From the NCBI GenBank assembly GCA_031308135.1, contig JAHLJT010008756.1, positions 73,815,821 through 73,879,820 on the forward strand: a stretch of 64,000 bases of DNA. Reading direction: 5' to 3'. Shown here piece after piece: positions 13,600 to 23,710 of the stretch. The translations under genes and the position numbers were made by a program. Under the pieces are notes generated by a model. The model made no database searches and was not told the DNA's origin. It worked only from the letters and a program-made list of their open reading frames with translations. Source of the DNA: Acheta domesticus. Taxonomy: Eukaryota; Arthropoda; Insecta; Orthoptera; Gryllidae. Numbering within the stretch: the stretch's first letter is position 1; every line of letters begins with the position of its first letter.

Positions 13600-14741
13600 C
13601 CGAGAGAAACAAGGCGAAGAATAGCAGTTCGACATGGCATGGGCTCAACAAGTCTTCGAAGTCCCAGCACAAAATATTGAGCAATGCCCTTTATCCATAA
13701 TTGAGAAAAATTGCGGTGCAGATTTTGTCACGAACTGACCTCTCAGTTATGTCCCAAATGTCGTTGGGATTTATGGCTGGCAAAATGGGTGTCCAAATCA
13801 TTCGTTCGAATTGTCCAGAATGTTTGTCAAGCCAATGCGAACAACTGTGGCCTTGCCATATAGCGCATTCATACATTAACATTCCTTCGTTGTTTAGAAA
13901 TTTGAAGTCCATGAAAGACTGCAAATGGTCTCCAAGTGGCTGAACATAACCATTTTAGTCAATGATCTCTTTAATTGGATCAGAGGACTCAGTCCATTCA
14001 TGTAAAAACAGCCCAAACCATTATGGAGTCATCACCAGCTTGCAAGTGCCTTGTTGACAACTTGGGTCAATGGCTTCAGGATCTGCGGCACACTCGAACC
14101 CTACTACTGCTCTAACAACTGAAATCGGGACTCATTAAACCAAGCCAAGATTTTACAGTCGTCAATGGTCAAATTGATATGGACACGAACCCAGGAGAGG
14201 CGCTGCAGGCGATGTCGTGCTTTTAGCGAAGGCTGTCAAAGGCACTCGAGTCGGTCTTCTGCTGATGTAGACCATAAAGCCAAATTTCGTCTGACTGGTC
14301 TATCGGATATCTGCGTCGTACGCCCCACATGGCAGCGGTTATTTCACCCAGTGTTGCTTGTCTGTTAGCACTGACAATTCTACGCAAACGCCGCTGTTCT
14401 CGGTCAGTAAGGCCCTCGACCACTGCGTGGTCCGCGTGAGAGGTTATGTCTGAAATTAGGTATTCTTGCGACACGCTTCATACTATGCATCTCGGAATAT
14501 TGAATTCCCTTACGATTTCCAAAATGGAACGTCTGTGAGTCTAGCCCAACTACCATTCCGCGTTCAAAATTTGTTTCCCGTCGTGCGGCCATAATCACGT
14601 CAGATACCTTTTCACATGAATCACATCAGTACAAAATGAATGCTCTGGCCATGCATTTCCCTTTTATACATTGTGAACGCGATACTTCGGCCATTGTATA
14701 TTTGCATATTGCTGTCCCATGACTTATGTCACCTCTGTGTT
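13600..14741 (-). pseudogene. Tc1-like transposon remnant with dead transposase
   Basis: Reading the minus strand from 14598, the fragments follow the order of a Tc1 transposase. First comes an N-terminal HTH segment (AARRETNFERGMVVGL), then the second HTH (REQRRLRRIVSANRQATLGEI, 14400-14340), a degraded 'W.DESRF'-type block as FNESRF near 14130, and the 'SPDLNPIEHVWD' block as NPNDIWDITERSVRD near 13745. The protein is split by frameshifts and stops. Upstream on the same strand, 14737-14715 contains a GGTGACATAAGTCATGGGA motif that I associate with the termini of insect Tc1 elements, so the right end probably lies near 14737. No left terminus was found, so the element looks truncated. Confidence 0.75.
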
Positions 14742-14954
14742 TTCAAATCAAACAATCTATGAAATAACAATTAACAAAACCTCTTCTCTATATGAAATTG
14801 CAAGAAAGATTATTATACAGTGGACAAATCCTTATATAGCATTTGAGTAACTCCGAGTGGCCGTCCGTCACACAGTTAGACCACTTCTCGTTCACCAATC
14901 GAATATACGAGTGTTCGACGCATTTGACTCCTCCTGGTGAACTGGTATTTTGTT

Positions 14955-15775
14955 TTCGGATCCGGTCAGAAGATGTCCGGGGAGCTTCATGTAAAATACC
15001 CCCACATTCGAAGAAAGTTTTTCAAAATCGCGGCGCCTCAAGTGGGACAGATCGACCGAGGAGTATTATTTTGGAAGAAATCGTACTTATGGTTGAGGCA
15101 CAAGGGTTGTTCACCGGTATCAAGTGTTATGTCGCGCCTATCACGTCGCGCATAACTCTTGGATTTGGCGCGCGAACAGCAAGACAGCGCGATCTGGCGG
15201 GAATCGGCGGCGGCAGTGGCAAGCCGTGGGCACGGTCTGTCAGGCTCGAGGCGTGGAGCGAGTCTCACCGCCTAGCATCGGCCCTTTAAAGGGAGCCGGC
15301 CGACACCCCTGGTGCAGTCTGGAGAGAGCCCCGAGAGAGTCACGAGTGGCGGTACGCGTCCAGTCCAGAGAACCAGCAGCCAGATGTCTATCGTCGTGGG
15401 CGACGATCTCAGCCAGCGTTAGCGCGAAACGTCCAGGAGCCGGACGTGTAGCGAAGCAGGGCATTGGAGATTGCCCGGACTGGCAGTATGGCTAGCTACT
15501 TTTGTAATGAATTAATTAATAAATTGTTGAATTAGCGTGCGATTTTCATTTATGGACATAACATCAAGGATCCATAAAACAGGGATTCTAGCTGCGCTAC
15601 AGGGGATTTAGGGGATTTTTTTCTTAATTTAGGAACTGGATTTATCCATTTTTTCGTGAGTACGGCACGGGAATGATTTTTTTCTGCCAAAATTCGCCGT
15701 TTTTTTTGCGCAGCATTACATAATTTTCCCTATGCTACATATGTACTCCGTAGATACGTACGTATACAGGAAAGT
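14955..15775 (-). mobile_element. Helentron-like non-coding element, copy C, truncated and split by a solo LTR
   Basis: On the minus strand, 15775 downwards aligns with the 5' part of the copies at 34538 and 56172. It shows the terminal ACTTTCC, the CGTATACGTACG palindrome, the 'AAAGTGGATAAA'-type block and the purine-rich run. The alignment then jumps over the LTR at 15125-15563 and resumes with TACGATTTCTTCCAAAAT and GATTTTGAAAAA blocks (15095 to about 14975). The 3' part is missing. The base outside the 5' end is T on the element strand, as in the other copies. Outside the LTR only about 380 bases of this copy remain. Confidence 0.8.
15125..15563 (+). repeat. Solo LTR (439 bp) with 5-bp target duplication
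   Basis: It starts TGTTATGTC and ends GACATAACA, a 9-base terminal inverted repeat of the TG...CA type. The 5 bases on each side are both TCAAG (15120-15124 and 15564-15568). It is much more GC-rich than its surroundings. A CTTTAAAG TATA-like motif lies at 15284-15291 and an AATAAA signal at 15518-15523, giving a U3-R-U5-like order and hence plus orientation. No internal retroelement sequence flanks it, so it is a product of LTR-LTR recombination (established mechanism). A 5-bp duplication suits Bel/Pao or Gypsy; the family is not assigned. Confidence 0.88.
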
Positions 15776-15821
15776 AAAATGTTGGAAAAAATTGGTGTTT
15801 CTGACTATTTTCAAATAGCAT

Positions 15822-17910
15822 TCCTGGTCTACGACCCATAGTGGTACACGCTGGAGGGAAAATAGGTTTTATTCCTAGTGTATTTCTTGCCTACTATGGC
15901 AAAGTAGGCTGTGTCAAGCTGGCACAACCACTATAGCACAATCACATCAAACCAAATGGAATATTTAGTATACTCATTATTACTAATTTATTACCCTCAA
16001 ATAAAATGTATTACTGTTGCAATTTATGGAAAAATAGAGGTTGTGCTGGTTTGACTGTCAAGAATTTCTGGCATGGTTGAATATGATTCAGTTTTTAACA
16101 ATATATTTTAATAAACGGCATCAGTAATAAAATTCTGTTTAGAGTAATAAATTAGTATGTAATGTGTGTTAAATTTTATTCTTGTTTTAGTTCGATGTGA
16201 TCGTTGGTTCTCTCTATAATCGTTCTTTTAATTTCTGGCATGGTGAATCTGATTCAATTTCAACAATATTTTCATAAACGGCAACGGTAAGAATTTTTGT
16301 TTTAAAAAATTATTATATAATATGTATTTAATTATGTTCTTAGTTTGGTTGATTGTGCTGTTTGTTTCTCAATAATCGTATTTGAAATTTTGGAAAGTGA
16401 ATAGTGTTCAGTTTTTAACAATGTTTTTTTTTAAACGGCAACAGTAATACATTTTGTTTGTGGTAATAAAGTAGTATATAAAGTTATTAATATGTTATTG
16501 GGTTGCTTTGATTTTGTTCTTGGTTCTCTCTATAATCGTATTTGAATATCTGGCATGACTGAATGATTCTATTTTTAACAATAGTTTTAATAAACGGCAA
16601 CAGTAATAAATTCTGGTTGTATAATAAGTTAGTATGTAATATGTGTTTAATTATGTTCTTGGTTTTGTTCGATTGTGCTCATTGGTTCTCTCTTTAATCG
16701 CGTGTGAATTTCGGGGGTGGTGAAATAACTATGATTTTTCTTTAAACCAAATTTTTCTAAAACAGGAACAGTAATAATTTTATGTTTATTGTAATATATT
16801 AGATATAATGGTATTTAAATGTTCTTGGTTTTGTTCGATTGTGCTCGGCGGTTCTCTCTAAAATTGTATTTGTAATTTTGCATTGGTGTCGTGTGGGTTG
16901 CTTATCTATGATAAGTTTAACAATTTTTGTTTCATAAACGGGGAGAGTAATCAACTTAACTTTTGGGTAATAAATTAGTAATAAATGAGTACTAAATATT
17001 TGTAATAGTTTGAATCGATTTTGCCAACTTTTTAAAATTGGTTGTGCTAGCGTGACTGTCACGCCAGAATAACCACTATTTTTTCATGAGTGGCAACAGT
17101 AATAAATTTAGTTTGGGGATAATAAATTAGTAATAAATGAGTACTAAAATATTCCAATTGGTTTGGTGTAGTTGTGCTATAGTGTTTGTGCCAATTTGAC
17201 ACAGCCGGCAAATTAAAGAAATCGATTATCTTGATGGAACGAATAGTGCAATTATATTAAATAGGTAAATAAATGCTCATACTAGGCTTGCCTAAAGGAA
17301 GATTTATTGTATTGGGCAATGCTCCTTATCACTAGAAGCTAGTAAACAAGAATTCCTTAGACGGTCGCAAGATAGCAGTTAAAATTGGGCTCCTCAAAAA
17401 ATATTAATTTTCTTCCAGAGATGTGAAGAGCTGAGCTATTAGCTTTAGTGAAGAGAAACCCTCCATCACCTGTGTATATACTTGACGAATATTGCAAGAA
17501 AACGATTTCGTTCCTGTGAGCTTACCTTCCTCTCATTCTGACTTGAATCCAATCGAATTGATTTGGTAGAGACGAAAATAAGTGGAAGTGATAGAGACAT
17601 AAATAAGTGAAAGAAACACGTATCGCTTTCTCACTTTAAAATCTCAACAGCAGATGCTACTAACAAAAACTTTAGGGAAGACCAGATGAAAGCTGTTGCT
17701 CACACTACTAACGTTGCGAATGAATATTGGGGGAAAGATACGCCGTTTGAAACAGCAGTTGAGGAACTAGTGATAAGAGAAGGGATCGGAAGTGGTGACG
17801 AGCTTTTCGAAGTCGAAAAAACTATCTCTGTAAAAAAATGAAGAAACTCTCTCAGTCAGTGACGATGAAATCCTTTCGGCTTCTGAAATAGATGGCGGTG
17901 GTAGTTAAAC
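15822..17910 (+). pseudogene. DDE (IS630/Tc1-superfamily-like) transposase remnant interrupted by a 1.3-kb element
   Basis: Two blocks flank the element at 15907-17206. Block one (15838-15906) reads IVVHAGGKIGFIPS. Block two (17216-17910) starts DYLDGTNS and continues with FIVLGNAPYH (17313-17342), ELLALVKRNPPSPVY, DLNPIELIW (17540-17566) and an acidic tail. This is the order of a transposase family common in insects and cnidarians, typically 'HAGG...DYHDEMN...VIVLDNASYH...LPPYHCELNPIELIW' (recalled, not searched). The second catalytic Asp is Gly here (LGN for LDN), and stops follow APYH and ELIW. The two blocks join across the insertion site, so the gene predates the insertion. The N-terminal half is gone. 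Confidence 0.7.
15907..17206. mobile_element. Foldback/MULE-like element with long TIRs and internal tandem repeats
   Basis: The two ends are inverted copies for about 150 bp: 15907-16061 against 17206-17053, starting GGCTGTGTCAA. They are flanked by a 9-base near-perfect duplication, GGCAAAGTA (15898-15906) and GGCAAATTA (17207-17215). Between the arms lie about seven diverged tandem units of 153-177 bp. Each is marked by an AAACGGCAACAGTAATA-like core, at 16113, 16276, 16433, 16592, 16759, 16936 and 17088. No coding capacity is visible. Long TIRs with sub-repeats and a 9-bp duplication are hallmarks of Foldback and related Mutator-like elements (family knowledge). Confidence 0.8.
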
Positions 17911-19070
17911 AGACACAGACCACGAAATTTAACATCCTGATATTTCTACTTCTGATTGAAAAAATACACTAACACTTCTAAATGTTAAATTCTAATTGTA
18001 AACTTGAAAACAGTTGATATTCAAAATATTTTTACAATCTATACACAAACTGTTTTTCACTTCTGTAATCTTATGAAAAAATGATAAGCAATATCCTTTC
18101 ATAAGAAAGTAAATATGGTACAATATTTACTAAACCCTATACGGTCTTTTCAAACTTGTAACAAAAACAATGTACAATTAACGTGTATCCTATGGTCACT
18201 GTACTCGTATTTCAATGAAATAATAATTCTGTTCTAAGAAAGAAGGCTCTTGTTTAGTGTTCTAAATTTACTTGTGTTATTACGTCAATATGAAATTTTA
18301 TATTGTGAGTTGAAATACTTGGAATTAATAAACTGATATTTGATATTCTAGAGTCACAAAGGTGTTTCACTTATCTAATTATGTGTCTACATACATTCAT
18401 AATTTATCTCCAATCATTCCATTTTTCAATATAATTAAAATTAATAAGAGAATGTTATAACTATTAATATGGCAGTGCAAAAAGTGATTTTAACCTTTCA
18501 TATTATTATTATTATTATTACTATTTTTATTGTTATTATTATTAATCTGTATATCAGTAATATTGATATTATGCTTTTAAAATGTTCATGTTGAAGGACT
18601 ATCAAATTCAGATCTCAATGGCAGAGGCAAAATGTTGCGTTTTTGAAATAGGAGAAAGACAAACCCTCTTTAAGCACATTTTCTCGTTTACTGCTGTAAG
18701 TGAAACTATATTAATTTTGAATATAAGTTGAAACAATTACCGGTAACTTAGTTTTCTCACAAGAAATGAGGGGTTGAGAAACCTCGGCACTGGCCTAACA
18801 TGGGTTCAACAGAATGGCACAGACTTTCTCGTATTATAGTTTTCTAAATTCCTTGGAAGTATTAATAATTTCAGCAATGATATTGAGTCTATAAATTACA
18901 ATTTGGACTACATAATTCTAAACAATCTGTAATAAGTATTGTACCTGAGCTTCTGGGTCAAAGCCTCCTTTACGGTCAGGTTTTTCGTCCAGTTTCCCAG
19001 GTCCTTCGAACGAATGCTGAGATGGCCTCTTGGTTTGCTTCTGATCATAAATGTAACTTCACTATCTGCG
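17911..19070. other. No gene; simple repeat and a possible Helentron-like end
   Basis: AT-rich intergenic DNA. An ATT/TTA microsatellite lies at 18499-18545. On the minus strand, 18850-18811 matches about 36 of 40 bases of the 3' subterminal region of the Helentron-like family (blocks AGAAAACTA and AAAGTCTGTGCCATTCTGT). The match stops before the CTAG end, so it is an isolated scrap. Confidence 0.5.
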
Positions 19071-19075
19071 CATAT

Positions 19076-19297
19076 TGTTATAGATTAGTTTATTGAATGT
19101 CTTGTATACATTGTGGTATGGTTTTTGTGTTGTAGAAACGAATGTATCCATCATTGGGAGTAACTATGTACAAGAACTTTCATCTTTTTTCTGGAGTTCC
19201 TAACCAGATGAATAAATGCCATGTGTTGAATTGGACGTCTGCGTATTATTCAAATATTATCCGTAATTGGTACGAATACCTAAGACAACGAGTAAGA
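19076..19297 (+). repeat. Copia 5' LTR
   Basis: 222 bp, identical to the 3' LTR except one base (A at 19294 against T at 23702). It should contain the element's promoter, but I see no strong TATA box. It is preceded by CATAT. Confidence 0.92.
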
Positions 19298-19300
19298 ATC

Positions 19301-19311
19301 TGGTAGCAGAG
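19301..19311 (+). promoter_or_regulatory. Primer-binding site (initiator tRNA-Met)
   Basis: TGGTAGCAGAG lies three bases after the 5' LTR. It is complementary to the 3' end of animal initiator methionine tRNA (including CCA), the usual primer family for copia-group elements. Confidence 0.8.
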
Positions 19312-19351
19312 CGTGGTTACCTCTTCGTTTGACTAAATCATTGCAAGAATC

Positions 19352-22300
19352 ATGACTGATGTAATGGCTTCATCGTTTGCAAGGATCGAGTTGCTGACGG
19401 ATCAAAACTACGACTTGTGGAAAATAAAGGTCAGTGCTTTAATTAAGTCTAGACATCTGTTCGATGAAGTAATAGTTCGAGACGAACCACGAAAGGTTGA
19501 AGGTAACGAAGAAGTGTTAAAAATTGGGAAACTTGGTCGAAGAAAAATGATGAAGTAATGGGCATTATAATTTTGACTCTCTCTAATGAACAAATTTTGG
19601 CTAGTAGAGGAGTCAATAATGCAAAAGAACTGTGGGATTTGTTAAAACGTCGTCATGAAGGAATTAATAAAAACAGATTAGTTAATTTAAAAATTAAATT
19701 AGCTAAATTGGAACTAATGAACAAAGAGTCAATAGACGATTTTTTAACAAGAGCGAGAGGTATAATATGTGAATTACATGAATTGGGTGCTAAAATAGAA
19801 GAAGAAGAATTGATTCAATATGTTCTTAATGGGTACCAAGAAATTATAATGAGGTAGCAACGGCATTATTGGCGAATCAACATCTCACGTATGAACACAT
19901 GCGCGAGAATCTTCTGCGTTTCGAAAGGAGGCAAAACTTATTTAATAGCGAAAAAGAAAATAACGCCTATAAAGTTAGGGAAACGAAAAAGTTGGCGTGC
20001 TACTTCTGCGGCAAATTAGGTCATATAGCTCGAAACTGCTGGCATAAAAAGGGAAATAGAGACAATGTTACTTACCGCAAGAATGATTCAAAAAACGAAT
20101 TTAATAAGACAGATAAAAAACTTACAGATGTCGATAACTGTAATGATTTAAAATCTCGAAAATTGAATTCTAAAAGGTATTGGGAAAAAGAACGGGTGTT
20201 AGTGGCCAATGAAACAAGAATTGAAGATGATGATAGACGAAAGAAAGTGTGGTATCTTGATTCGGGTTGCACGACACACATGACGTCAGAAATTGATTTA
20301 CTTCGGGATCCGATACGTGCGAAGATCGAAATTGAAACGGCAGAATCTGGGAGAAAAATATATTCAGATTTTGTTGGAAAAGTTAAAGGATATTGTGATA
20401 ATGAATTGGGGAATATATCTGAAATCGTCATGGAAAGGGTTTTGCATGTTCCACATTTGAATACTAATCTACTGTCGGCGGCAAGTATGGTAAAAAGAAA
20501 CAAGAAAATCGTACTTGACAATAAGGGTGTGAGAATATATGATACTTACAATGATCTCGTAGCGAATGGAACGTTTGATGGGAACAATTTTATATTTGAG
20601 ATGACTGTAGAAACTGGAAATAACATTAATGAAAATAACATAGGAGATAATGGTTCGAAATCTGCTGATGTATTATGTTTCAAATGTGAAAATGTCGTAA
20701 ATCTGTGGCACAGGCGGTTTTGCCATATGAATCGCAGTTATCTGGAAGAATTATGGAAGAAACAAATGGTTAGGGGCTTGAGTGACTTTGATGTCGAAAA
20801 AGATGATTGTGAAGCTTGTATACTTGGTAAATTTACTCGCGCTTCACATAAGAGTATTCATGGGGAAACCACGAAACAAATATTAGAGAGATTGCATGTA
20901 GACTTGCTTGGCCCAATGCCTGTTAAGACAATTGGAGGGAACAGATATATTTTGACTATTGTGGATGAGTACAGCAGACGATATTTTATTGAATTATTGA
21001 AGCATAAATCTGATTGTACTGAAAAAATTAAAGAATTTGTGACAAGAAGGGAAACTGAAACAGGTCTCAAAGTGAAAAACATAAGATCTGACAACGGGGG
21101 CGAATTCACAGGATCGGAATTAATTGATTTCTACGCAAAAAAGGGTATAAAGCACGAAAGAACAACACCCTACAGTCCTCAAAGCAACGGGATTGCTGAA
21201 AGAGCAAATCGCACTATTTTAGATATGACCAGAACGATTTTGATCGATTCGGGGCTACCAGCTAATTTTTGGGGAGAAGCGGCACAAACAGCAGTATACG
21301 TTCGTAATATTACGCCGAATTCACAAGACAAAGAGAAAGTTCCAATGGAAATTTGGTCAGAACGAAAACCAAACGTACAACATTTGCGAATATTTGGTGC
21401 AAAGGCTTTTTACGGAAACGTTGATGTTGGAAAAAATAAACTGAGTCCAAGAAGTAAGCCCGGTATCTTCGTGGGATACGCAAAAAACAGAAGAGCCTAT
21501 AGGATTTTCGACCCAAAGCAAAGTTGTATTATTGAAACGAGAGATGTTCACTTCTTGGAACATGTTATGGGTAGTAAAGACATGCAACGGATAAATAAAG
21601 ATAAATTGCGTGAATTCGATTATGATCGCATAACAAGTTATCAAATAAATGAAGATGAAGTTGATTCCAATAGCGATGCTTTTGTACACGTGGAAATTGG
21701 AAAAACATCTATAAATTCCGTTGGAAATGAAATAGGCGAAAGAGAACAATTGTACAATCATTTGACAGTTGAACCTGAAATTCAAAATTTACGAAATGAA
21801 GTGAATACTAATGAATTACGAAGGTCTTCCAGGTTGAGAACTCCCGTCATCAGGTATCAAGCGGCTGCCAGAATTGCTGGTGGTGAATTGGAGGAAAATT
21901 TACCTAAAACGTTCTATGAAGCTATGAATTGCATGGACAATTCTAATTGGAAGAGAGCAATCGAAAAGGAACTCGAATGTTTACAACGTTACGAAACGTG
22001 GGATTTAGTAGATCGTGATCAGATAGGAAACATGAAGATATTGAGAAGCAAATGGATTTTCAAGAAAAAAATCGACCAAGAGAATATTAAATACAAAGCG
22101 CGTTTAGTAGTTGATGGATCAAATCAAGAATGTGGTGTTGACTATGAAAGTGCTTACAGTCCAGTCATGAAATATGAAACGCTGAGAGTACTTTTATCTA
22201 TTGCGGCTACTAATAACTTTGTAATAAAATACGTAGATGTCGAAACGGCGTACCTCAACGGAACGTTGGAAAGAGATGTATATATGCAATTACCACAAGG

Positions 22301-23431
22301 ATTACAGAATGCGAAAAATAAAGTACTAAAATTGAAGAAAAGTTTGTATGGGCTCCCGGAGGCAGGCAGATGCTGGTATATTAAGTTGTGTAATATATTG
22401 AAAGATTGCGGTATGATGCCGTGTAAGTGCGATCCATGTGTTTTTAAAAGGGGAAGAGATGAAGATTTTTTGATAATTACCTTTTACGTCGACGACTGTT
22501 TAATTATTGGCAAGAATGTGAATCTGGTCAACGAATTAATTAATCAGTTGAAACATTATATCACCATTAAAGAAATAAGTGATCAGGATAAAGTGACATT
22601 TCTAGGGATTCGAATAATAAAAGACGAGGAGGGTTTTACACTCGATCAAGAAGATTTCGTAAAGGAAGTGTTAAATAAATTCAAAATGATTGATTGTCAT
22701 CCTGTGGGCACTCCAGGAGTTGCAAGTGTGAATCTCTATGATTTTGAAAATATAGAAAAGACCAACCCGAAAATTTATCAAGAAATGTTAGGCAATGTAG
22801 GGTACTTGGTCACTGCGACCAGACCGGATCTTGCATTCACATATAGTAAACTTTCTCAATTTTCAACCGACCCACGAATCAATCACTTCCAAGCACTTAA
22901 GCGCGTTTTTAGATATCTACAAGGTACGAAAAATGTCAAACTGAGGATTAATAAGGACAATGGTTATTTAAGAATATTCGCAGACGCAAGTTGGTGTGTG
23001 ACCAAAGACAGCAGGTCTTTCGCAGGGTATAATGTTAAAATCGGAAACAATCTGATAAGTTGGAAAAGCAAGAAAGAAAATTGGTAGCGCTCTCATCGAT
23101 GGAAGCAGAATTTATAGCATTATGTGAATCTGTTTGTGAAGGAAAGTGGTTAAAGGAGCTAATTAGAGAAATTGGTTTCGATAAGATTATCAAAAAGCCG
23201 ACTATAGTATACACTGACAGCAAGTCAATTATTGATTGGAGCAAAGAATTTAAGATAACAGCGAGAAATAAACATATGATGCGAAAAATTAATTTTATAA
23301 GAGAGGATATAGAATCTCAAGAAACAGAGTTGGTTTATTGCAAATCACAAAACTTAGACGCTGATATGTTGACGAAGGATGTGGATAAGAGTACGTTAAT
23401 TAAACATATGATGTCTATGGGAATAACGTGA
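19352..23431 (+). pseudogene. Copia gag-pol polyprotein with three frameshifts
   Basis: The start at 19352 (MTDVMASSFARIELL) is the first good ATG after the PBS and matches the N-terminal style of copia Gag. Domains in order: Gag; CCHC zinc knuckle (CYFCGKLGHIARNC, about 20000-20040); aspartic protease with DSG (about 20256); an HHCC integrase zinc finger (20705-20825); a DDE integrase core (HVDLLGP near 20898, RSDNGGEF near 21088, and the E in GIAERANR); reverse transcriptase with FYVDDCLI (YVDD at about 22485); and RNase H ending with KHMM-INF-I and an LTKDVD tail. The frame shifts by one base near 19510-19530, near 19845-19855 and near 23075. The first and last lie in A runs. Only the middle segment (19869-23087, 1072 codons) is open. 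Confidence 0.92.
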
Positions 23432-23469
23432 TTAGAAATTTCGTGTTCACAGGGTACTCCCGTGTCACA

Positions 23470-23482
23470 CGAAAGGGGGGAA
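23470..23482 (+). promoter_or_regulatory. Polypurine tract
   Basis: CGAAAGGGGGGAA directly precedes the 3' LTR; it would prime plus-strand DNA synthesis. Confidence 0.8.
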
Positions 23483-23483
23483 T

Positions 23484-23705
23484 TGTTATAGATTAGTTTA
23501 TTGAATGTCTTGTATACATTGTGGTATGGTTTTTGTGTTGTAGAAACGAATGTATCCATCATTGGGAGTAACTATGTACAAGAACTTTCATCTTTTTTCT
23601 GGAGTTCCTAACCAGATGAATAAATGCCATGTGTTGAATTGGACGTCTGCGTATTATTCAAATATTATCCGTAATTGGTACGAATACCTAAGACAACGAG
23701 TTAGA
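23484..23705 (+). repeat. Copia 3' LTR
   Basis: 222 bp, one mismatch to the 5' LTR, followed by CATAT (23706-23710). The homologous LTR at 121-340 has lost two bases but shares this 3' junction. Confidence 0.92.
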
Positions 23706-23710
23706 CATAT

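Larger units (their letters stand above)
19071..23710 (+). mobile_element. Copia LTR retrotransposon, recent insertion, with CATAT target duplication
   Basis: The complete element is 19076-23705 with 222-bp LTRs that differ at one base near their 3' ends. The CATAT duplication flanks it (19071-19075 and 23706-23710). It has a primer-binding site, one gag-pol coding region and a polypurine tract. The LTR starts TG but appears to end in AGA rather than the usual CA; the boundary is fixed by the target duplication and by equal LTR length. The near-identical LTRs mean a young insertion (inference). Gag and pol frames are interrupted by three one-base shifts, so this copy as assembled cannot make a full polyprotein. 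Confidence 0.93.

Noticed and set aside
14815..14840. Possible Tc1 terminus (ACAGTGGACAAATCC)
   Set aside because: Wrong orientation for an outer end and no matching inverse on the other side; the GGTGACATAAG motif at 14737 fits better.
15038..15495. Open frames of 70-150 codons in the 15-kb region
   Set aside because: They lie within the GC-rich solo LTR and the Helentron-like fragment and cross the LTR boundary.
18811..18850. A fifth Helentron-like copy
   Set aside because: Only about 36 bases of the subterminal region match and neither end is present, so it is noted as a scrap and not called an element.
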